From the NCBI RefSeq assembly GCF_002770595.1, contig NZ_CP022986.1:3906001-3970000 (forward strand): a DNA stretch of 64,000 nt. Direction: 5' to 3'. Position numbers and translations under genes: made by a program. Positions 58,712 through 64,000 of this stretch are shown here, piece by piece (the stretch's first letter is position 1; the number at the start of each line of letters is the position of its first letter). The notes beneath the pieces were generated by a model, which worked only from the letters and a program-made list of their open reading frames with translations, was not told the DNA's origin and searched no databases. The stretch is from Chryseobacterium camelliae (GTDB lineage Bacteria; Bacteroidota; Bacteroidia; Flavobacteriales; Weeksellaceae).

Positions 58712-59612
58712 GGTTCGTGTTTTTTACAAGTTCAAGGAATTGGGTTTCAAGAGACAGTTTCTTTTTCGTGAGATGAGAAAGGAAAATTCCTTTTTCCGCC
58801 AGTTTCTGATTCAGCGCTGATGCCGAAACCGACGCGTCTTCCCGGATCTGGGCCTTGATCAGTTCGCCTTCCATACTGACGGATGAGAACCACTTCAGTT
58901 CTTCCAGCGTGCTCAGCAGAAGGCTATTGTTATCTGCTTTAAGCTCAAAATATCCTGTATTGCTGGTGATTTCATCCACCCTGCCGGAATAGATTGAATT
59001 TCCTTCTTTCAGCACGATGACATGGCTGCATATTTTCTCGATCTCATCCAGCAGGTGGCTTGCAATGATGATCGTAATGCCCTGCTTGGCTATGCTGGTG
59101 ATGATGTCCCGGATCTGGATGATGCCCTCCGGGTCGAGCCCGTTCGTCGGCTCATCAAGGATCAGCACTTCAGGATTGTTCAGTAAAGCAGAAGCGATGG
59201 CCAGACGCTGCTTCATCCCGAGGGAATAGGTTTTGAACACATCTTTTTTCCTTTCTAAAAGTCCTACCGTTTTCAGCACCTCATCGATCCTTCCGTAGGG
59301 CGTCCCTTTGATTTCTGCAACGATTTTCAGGTTCTTTTCCGCACTCAGGTACGGATAGAAATTGGGTTGTTCTATAATAGCCCCGATTCTTTTCAGTGTT
59401 TCAGGATCTGTACCTTTTTTTCCGAACCAGTACCAGTCGCCGCTGGTAGGATTGATGGTGGAAAGGAGCATTCCGAAGGTCGTGGATTTCCCGCTGCCGT
59501 TCGGGCCCAAAAGTCCGTACACATTTCCTTTTTCTACATCAAAAGAAATGTTGTTTACGACAACTCTCTTGAATTTTTTGGTCAGGTTCTTGACCGATAA
59601 AATTTTTTCCAT
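58704..59612 (-). CDS. ABC transporter ATP-binding protein
   Basis: A 302-aa ATPase of the ABC-2 exporter type. Walker A is GPNGSGKSTTFG (about 37-48), the Q loop is IIEQPNFYPYLS, the signature is YSLGMKQRLAIASALL, and Walker B is EVLILDEPTNGLDPEG, followed by ASHLLDEIEKICSH (switch His). The C-terminal 90 residues are a regulatory extension common to bacitracin-type and GldA-like ATPases. It forms an operon with the permease downstream. Confidence 0.94.
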   Translation of the reverse strand: MEKILSVKNLTKKFKRVVVNNISFDVEKGNVYGLLGPNGSGKSTTFGMLLSTINPTSGDWYWFGKKGTDPETLKRIGAIIEQPNFYPYLSAEKNLKIVAEIKGTPYGRIDEVLKTVGLLERKKDVFKTYSLGMKQRLAIASALLNNPEVLILDEPTNGLDPEGIIQIRDIITSIAKQGITIIIASHLLDEIEKICSHVIVLKEGNSIYSGRVDEITSNTGYFELKADNNSLLLSTLEELKWFSSVSMEGELIKAQIREDASVSASALNQKLAEKGIFLSHLTKKKLSLETQFLELVKNTNHA

Positions 59613-59900
59613 GTAATTCGTTTTACATTATACTAGTCTCAACAGGCCGTGAATTGTTACAAAGTCTGTAAACAAACCTCCGGAAAGGTAATAATAATTG
59701 CCGTAACAGTATTTAATTTTATCAATTTTTAATGTGCATTGAAACTGGCTCTATTGTATGTTCATAAAGCCTTAAAAGAATGCGTACCCGGAATTGTATG
59801 GAAATCTGTATATTTAGGTTGCAAAGCATCTTCGCCGGCTGTATCATGCAATTGGCTTAAATTTCGATGCATTGAATACAGAATGTAATTAGACTGACTT

Positions 59901-61253
59901 ATGAAATTGATTGAACTTGCCCAGGAGCTTGACGTATCAGCAGAAGCCATCAAACAGTTTATCCAGGATTTTGATCTGGAACTGGCCAACTGCATCAGCA
60001 CCAACTTTGAAGTGAAAGAGGATTTTGAAAAATTTGCCCGTGAACATATTGATTTTCTGAGGCGGTACGAAAAAGACCTTGATAAAGCCAAAACCCCCGA
60101 ACAGATTGCTGAGAAAATCAACCAGCCGCAGGAAAAAGTGGAGGAAGCCATGAAAGAGATCAATCCGAATATTTTTGATAACGGCTTTTTCAAATCATCG
60201 GTTTCAAGCTATGGGATCGACAATAAGCTGGGTGGAAATTACCAGTTTGTGTACAATTATTTCGGAAATACCACAAGCCTGCAGAAAAGGGATTTCATCG
60301 GATACAGGGATCTGTTCTTTTATATTTCAGCGGTACTCGAACCGTTCCTGAATCCACAGCAGATCAAAGACTGGGGCATCCATAAGCCGGCAGGAATTGT
60401 TCTGTACGGACCTCCGGGAAGCGGAAAGATTTTCTGGGCGAAAAAAATTGCCGAGATCATCGGTTATCAATTCAAAGAAGTAAAAAAACATTACCTGGGG
60501 ACATCTTTTGTCGACGGAAGCAAAACGCATTTCAATGATTTCCTGGTTACAGCAATGAAACAGGATAAGGTATTGCTCTTCCTGGATGATTTTGACACCA
60601 TCATGATGGCCAGAAAACCAGAAAATAATGTGGCGGCCTGCAACCTGGAAACCCAGGAAGTCATCCTGCACCATATTTCAAAGTTTGAGCAGGAAGATGT
60701 GCTGATGGTAGGTTCTGCAAATTCCATTTCAGATATTGATGAAGAAATCATGGCTCCCGGAAGATTCGATGTACTGGTTCCCGTATTTCCGCCTAACAAG
60801 GCAGAACGGGCAGAGATAATCCTGTATGCCATGACCAGGAACCTGGAAAAAACGTCCCTGCTGTATAAAATCCTCAAAAACAACAACGCCGACCAGATCC
60901 CTTTCTGGGATGAGGTTGCCTCGAAAATGAAGGTATTCAGCAATACCATGCTGATCGACTTCACCCAAAGCCTCAAAAAACGCATCAAATACCTGTATTA
61001 TAAAACTAAAAATGAAAATCTGAAGATTGATAAAAATGTCCTTGACGGAGCGTTAAGGGATGCTGCCGGAAAGCTCACCGGTGAATACCTGGATCAGATT
61101 GCCGCTTTTCTGAAAGATGTCATCCTCAACAGTTCAGACCAGTTCCAATACAGGATCCACAGCCTGAAAACTGAACTTGATGCCTACAGGATCGTGGAAG
61201 AGCCGAGAAGGGCGATTGGTTTTCAGCATAATGAGGAAGAGGGGAATAAGTAA
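59901..61253 (+). CDS. AAA-family ATPase with atypical Walker motifs
   Basis: A 450-aa cytosolic protein. The N-terminus (1-35, MKLIELAQELDVSAEAIKQF) is like the IF2-N fold that starts IF-2, followed by a charged helical linker. AAA core (about 135-330): Walker A is GPPGSGKI (170-177) with Ile where Thr or Ser should bind Mg2+, and Walker B is LLFLDDFD with Asp 230 where the catalytic Glu is expected. Sensor-1-like SAN and the APGRFDVLVPVFPP arginine-finger block, as in FtsH/Cdc48-type AAA, are kept. The C-terminal helical part is about 120 residues. The role is unknown. Confidence 0.8.
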   Translation: MKLIELAQELDVSAEAIKQFIQDFDLELANCISTNFEVKEDFEKFAREHIDFLRRYEKDLDKAKTPEQIAEKINQPQEKVEEAMKEINPNIFDNGFFKSSVSSYGIDNKLGGNYQFVYNYFGNTTSLQKRDFIGYRDLFFYISAVLEPFLNPQQIKDWGIHKPAGIVLYGPPGSGKIFWAKKIAEIIGYQFKEVKKHYLGTSFVDGSKTHFNDFLVTAMKQDKVLLFLDDFDTIMMARKPENNVAACNLETQEVILHHISKFEQEDVLMVGSANSISDIDEEIMAPGRFDVLVPVFPPNKAERAEIILYAMTRNLEKTSLLYKILKNNNADQIPFWDEVASKMKVFSNTMLIDFTQSLKKRIKYLYYKTKNENLKIDKNVLDGALRDAAGKLTGEYLDQIAAFLKDVILNSSDQFQYRIHSLKTELDAYRIVEEPRRAIGFQHNEEEGNK

Positions 61254-61261
61254 TGCGAAGA

Positions 61262-61505
61262 GGAATTTTAAATTTTAGATTATAGATTTTAGATTTTGAA
61301 TAATGGGTTTTGAATTTTGAATCTGGGAAAAAAGATTAAACATAAAAGATAAAGATATAATACATCTGTATTTATCACGCCTCTATTAATCATAACAAGT
61401 CCTGCATTATGAATCTAAAACTTATAATCTAAAATCTATAATTTAAAATCTATAATTTAAAATCGTCTAGTATCTGACATCTCGGATCTGATATCTAAAA
61501 TCTTA
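61262..61505 (+). repeat. AT-rich 7-bp-period repeats upstream of prfB
   Basis: The gap 61254-61552 holds no gene. It contains two blocks of 7-bp units: TTTTAGA/TTTTGAA (about 61262-61325) and AATCTAA/AATCTAT/AATTTAA, then GACATCT/GATATCT (about 61410-61505), separated by about 80 bp without obvious period. Confidence 0.8.
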
Positions 61506-61528
61506 CTTCCAAAATCCACATTTATCCG

Positions 61529-61536
61529 TATTTTTG
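61529..61536 (+). promoter_or_regulatory. prfB -7 element
   Basis: TATTTTTG followed by C, 16 bp before the GTG start, so the leader is about 10 nt. Confidence 0.55.
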
Positions 61537-61552
61537 CATAAAATAGACATTC

Positions 61553-62665
61553 GTGATCAATAACGACCATATAAGAGAAGTTCAGTCCAGGATCGAGGAC
61601 TTATATAAATACCTTCAGATTGAAAAGAAGAGGATAGAAATTGCCAATGATGATGAAAAGACGGCTGCGCCTGAATTCTGGGGCAATCCCAAAGAAGCGG
61701 AAGCCTTTCTGAAGCAGCTGCGTTCCAAAAAAAAATGGGTTGAAGCCTACGATGAGATCAGCAGTCAGTTTGAAGACCTGCAGGTACTGGCTGAATTTGC
61801 CAAAGAGGACCCGGATTCTGAAAAAGAGCTGGATGATACCTTCCCGAAGCTGGTGGAGAAAATAGAAGACCTGGAATTTAAGAATATGCTTTCCAATGAA
61901 GGCGATGAGCTTTCAGCCGTTTTGCAGATTACGGCGGGAGCAGGTGGTACCGAAAGCTGCGACTGGGCATCCATGCTGATGAGGATGTATACGATGTGGG
62001 CAGAAAAGCAGGGCTATAAAATCCGCGAGCTGAATTACCAGGAGGGCGATGTTGCCGGCGTGAAAACCGTAACCCTTGAAATTGAAGGTGAATTTGCCTT
62101 CGGATACCTGAGAGGGGAGAATGGAGTGCACAGGCTCGTCAGGATTTCTCCTTTCGATTCCAATGCGAAGCGACACACGAGCTTTGTGTCAGTGTATGTT
62201 TATCCATTGGTGGATGATACCATTGAGATCAATATCAACCCGGCAGATATTTCCTTTGAGACCATGCGTTCTTCCGGAGCCGGAGGTCAGAACGTGAACA
62301 AGGTGGAAACAGCCGTACGTCTCCGTCACGCGCCTACCGGGATCATCATTGAAAACTCGGAATCCCGTTCCCAGTTGCAGAACAAGGAAAAGGCCATGCA
62401 GTTGCTCCGTTCCAGGTTATATGAAATGGAACTTGAAGAGCGGATGAGAGCCCGTAATGAGATCGAAGCCAATAAAATGAAGATCGAGTGGGGAAGCCAG
62501 ATCCGTAATTACGTGATGCATCCGTACAAGCTGGTGAAAGATGTGCGCTCCGGCTATGAAACTTCAGATGTGGATGCCGTGATGAACGGCAATATCACGC
62601 CTTTCCTGAAAGCTTTCCTTATGGCTGACGGAACAGCGGTTTCTGATGATGATCTTGAGCTCTGA
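61553..62665 (+). CDS. prfB: Peptide chain release factor 2
   Basis: A 370-aa factor that ends translation at UGA and UAA. It starts with GTG at 61553 (MINNDHIREVQSRIEDLYKYL). Domain 1 is helical. The stop-codon tripeptide is SPF, in RISPFDSNAKRHTSF (about residues 200-205). The catalytic loop is SSGAGGQNVNKVETAVRLRH (GGQ at about 244-246). The frame is continuous where E. coli has the in-frame UGA (RGYL*); here YKYLQIEKKR reads straight through, so there is no programmed frameshift. Confidence 0.97.
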   Translation: MINNDHIREVQSRIEDLYKYLQIEKKRIEIANDDEKTAAPEFWGNPKEAEAFLKQLRSKKKWVEAYDEISSQFEDLQVLAEFAKEDPDSEKELDDTFPKLVEKIEDLEFKNMLSNEGDELSAVLQITAGAGGTESCDWASMLMRMYTMWAEKQGYKIRELNYQEGDVAGVKTVTLEIEGEFAFGYLRGENGVHRLVRISPFDSNAKRHTSFVSVYVYPLVDDTIEININPADISFETMRSSGAGGQNVNKVETAVRLRHAPTGIIIENSESRSQLQNKEKAMQLLRSRLYEMELEERMRARNEIEANKMKIEWGSQIRNYVMHPYKLVKDVRSGYETSDVDAVMNGNITPFLKAFLMADGTAVSDDDLEL

Positions 62666-62748
62666 TCCTGTAAGAATTTTCGTTAAAAATTGATAATTAA
62701 TTTTCTTATCAGGGTTTTAAAACCTATTTTTGTTACTCAACGATATAT

Positions 62749-63453
62749 ATGGAAGATTTCAATAGCTGGAGAGATTTGCTGAACCCCGAATTTTATATAA
62801 AATTGGGTGGGTTCTGGCTTATTTTGTTTATTATTTTTGCTGAAACAGGGCTTTTCATAGGCTTTTTTTTACCTGGTGATTCACTGCTCTTTGTTTCGGG
62901 AATCTATGCTGTTGAAATTATTCAACAAACGTTCGGATCGACGGGAAGTGAGTTCCTTGATACGCTTATCCTGGCTTCTTCCGTTGCCATAGCCGCTATT
63001 ATCGGAAATGAAGTTGGGTATTATTTCGGAAGGAAAACCGGTTCTGCACTTTATAAAAAACAGGACACCATGTTTTTCAAGAAAAAATACCTGTACCAGG
63101 CCCATGATTTCTTTGAAAAAAACGGTGCACTGGCGATCATCATGGCCAGATTCTTACCGGTTGTCAGGACTTTTGCCCCGATTGTTGCCGGTATCGTGAA
63201 GATGGATAAAAGGGATTTTCTGAGGGACAATGTCATTGGGGCAGTCCTCTGGTCGTTCCTGCTGATTTTCGCCGGACATTACCTTGATAAACTGTTCATC
63301 GATCAGTTTGGAATCGATTTAAAAAAGAAGCTTGAGCTGATCATTATTGTGATCGTTCTGATTACCACACTGCCGATCATCATTAAATTCATGTTCGGAA
63401 AAAAACAGGACTTCTCAAAATATGAGAACCATAATTTCGACGAAGAGAAATAA
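62749..63453 (+). CDS. DedA-family membrane protein
   Basis: A 234-aa inner-membrane protein of the DedA/VTT family, whose members move lipid carriers such as undecaprenyl phosphate or phospholipids across the membrane. The motifs are FIFFLPGDSLLF-like (GFFLPGDSLLFVSG), ASSVAIAAIIGNEVGYYFGRKTG, F.kNGalAIIMARFLPVVRTFAPIVAG (the FxR..P.vR...p..aG block), and DNVIGAVLWSFLLIFAGHYL. The last helix is followed by a charged tail. The start is 83 bp after prfB. Confidence 0.92.
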   Translation: MEDFNSWRDLLNPEFYIKLGGFWLILFIIFAETGLFIGFFLPGDSLLFVSGIYAVEIIQQTFGSTGSEFLDTLILASSVAIAAIIGNEVGYYFGRKTGSALYKKQDTMFFKKKYLYQAHDFFEKNGALAIIMARFLPVVRTFAPIVAGIVKMDKRDFLRDNVIGAVLWSFLLIFAGHYLDKLFIDQFGIDLKKKLELIIIVIVLITTLPIIIKFMFGKKQDFSKYENHNFDEEK

Positions 63454-63482
63454 AGATTCCGATTTGAAATACAATATAAGTG

Positions 63483-63508
63483 AACCCGCTGATAAGGCGG
63501 GTTTATTT
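63483..63508 (+). terminator. Terminator after dedA
   Basis: AACCCGC, 7-nt loop, GCGGGTT, then TATTTTG. Confidence 0.7.
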
Positions 63509-63660
63509 TGTTATGTAGGGATGACTTTAAAAACGATCATTGAATTTTCCGAACATTTTAAAATCTTATTTTTTTGAATGATGTCTCGCACATCTGCAGA
63601 TTACGCATCATAAGCAATAAAACCTGAGAAAGATGATTTTATCTGGCTATTAAAATGAGC

Positions 63661-64000
63661 TTAGCTTTTGATCCATTCCAGGATATTGGGATAGATGATG
63701 CTGTCCCTTTTGGTCTTGCTGAAAAACCTGGGCGCATGTCCCGTATTTTTCATAAAAATCAGCTTATGCGGGATATGCCTGGCACTCAGGACAGAATCCA
63801 AAGCCTTAGCCTGTTTCTGGCTGACCAGAACATCCTGATTTCCCTGAAACAGCAGGGTAGGAACATCAGCCACATTGGCTATGGGACTTGCTTGCCTGAA
63901 CTCATCAGACAGATTCTGGCGGTGGAATTTCGTTCCTACCACCTTCTGGATGGTGGGTGAAGAATATTTGGAATAAAACGAATGTAAATATTCAGGAGAA
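63661..64000 (-). CDS. Alpha/beta hydrolase, C-terminal part (5' end cut off)
   Basis: An open minus-strand frame from the window edge to a stop at 63661 (112 codons visible). It reads YSSPTIQKVVGTKFHR, then the typical C-terminal half of an alpha/beta hydrolase: ADVPTLLFQGNQDVLVSQKQ (catalytic Asp in the NQD turn) and MKNTGHAPRFFSKTKRD (catalytic His). It resembles prolyl-oligopeptidase or lipase-type hydrolases. The nucleophile elbow must lie beyond 64000. The substrate is unknown. Confidence 0.8.
   Translation of the reverse strand, partial: SPEYLHSFYSKYSSPTIQKVVGTKFHRQNLSDEFRQASPIANVADVPTLLFQGNQDVLVSQKQAKALDSVLSARHIPHKLIFMKNTGHAPRFFSKTKRDSIIYPNILEWIKS

Noticed and set aside
59762..60193. 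Minus-strand frame over the start of the AAA ATPase
   Set aside because: Ser-rich antisense composition with no domain; it is explained by the plus-strand gene.

Overview
The window is a chromosomal segment of a flavobacterium, most like Chryseobacterium or a close Weeksellaceae relative. I infer this from the gene families (two DUF5686 surface proteins, a BT_3928-type DoxX protein, adjacent DUF1501/DUF1800, a DnaG without zinc cysteines) and from the promoters: many genes carry the Bacteroidota -7 element TAnnTTTG a short distance upstream and no Shine-Dalgarno sequence. I see no rRNA, tRNA, CRISPR array, prophage or insertion sequence. Both end genes are cut by the window.

Layout. 1-3.5 kb: a BtuF-like binding protein (partial), mgtE, three tiny cysteine-rich double-glycine-leader peptides and a secreted unknown. 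3.6-7.4 kb: rpsO, pnp and a cold-shock-domain protein with a long leader. 7.4-13.9 kb: an RNA-repair neighbourhood with two PF10127 (RlaP-type) nucleotidyltransferases in one operon, an RtcB ligase, a HopJ-family protein and a WYL regulator; a repetitive secreted protein lies inside it. 14-16.6 kb: DUF1501/DUF1800. 16.7-25.2 kb: an outer-membrane barrel with a sigma-54-like promoter, glucokinase, two YceI proteins (the first with an FNR-type box), a hydrolase, Amt, serine dehydratase, and tyrA behind what looks like a tyrosine attenuator. 25.5-34.9 kb: an antiporter, a LytTR two-component pair downstream of alanine dehydrogenase, tsaE, dnaG, clpP. 35-45.9 kb: a lectin-like surface pair, a phytase-like lipoprotein, tpiA and its partner genes, folP. 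43.5-54.9 kb: two DUF5686 paralogues bracketing a di-heme peroxidase and a PhoX-like lipoprotein, then alaS. 55.3-64 kb: an MsrA-MsrB lipoprotein, two paralogous ExbD-like membrane proteins, an ABC-2 exporter, an unusual AAA ATPase, prfB, DedA and a partial hydrolase.

The most interesting signals are five. (1) The rtcB and rlaP promoters share a 37-bp layout, TGCGCA-N7-TGCRCA-N10-TAnTTTG, identical in all spacings, which suggests one regulon; the adjacent WYL protein is the obvious candidate regulator. (2) The three precursor peptides have a six-cysteine spacing that fits an inhibitor-cystine-knot fold. (3) tyrA has a leader peptide with three consecutive Tyr codons, a terminator and a matching antiterminator. 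(4) Many intergenic regions consist of repeats with a 7-bp period whose unit differs from locus to locus; one pair forms an inverted repeat of about 240 bp around folP. (5) Two long GC-rich perfect palindromes share a TTT loop.

All functional calls are from reading the sequence and family knowledge; no searches were run.
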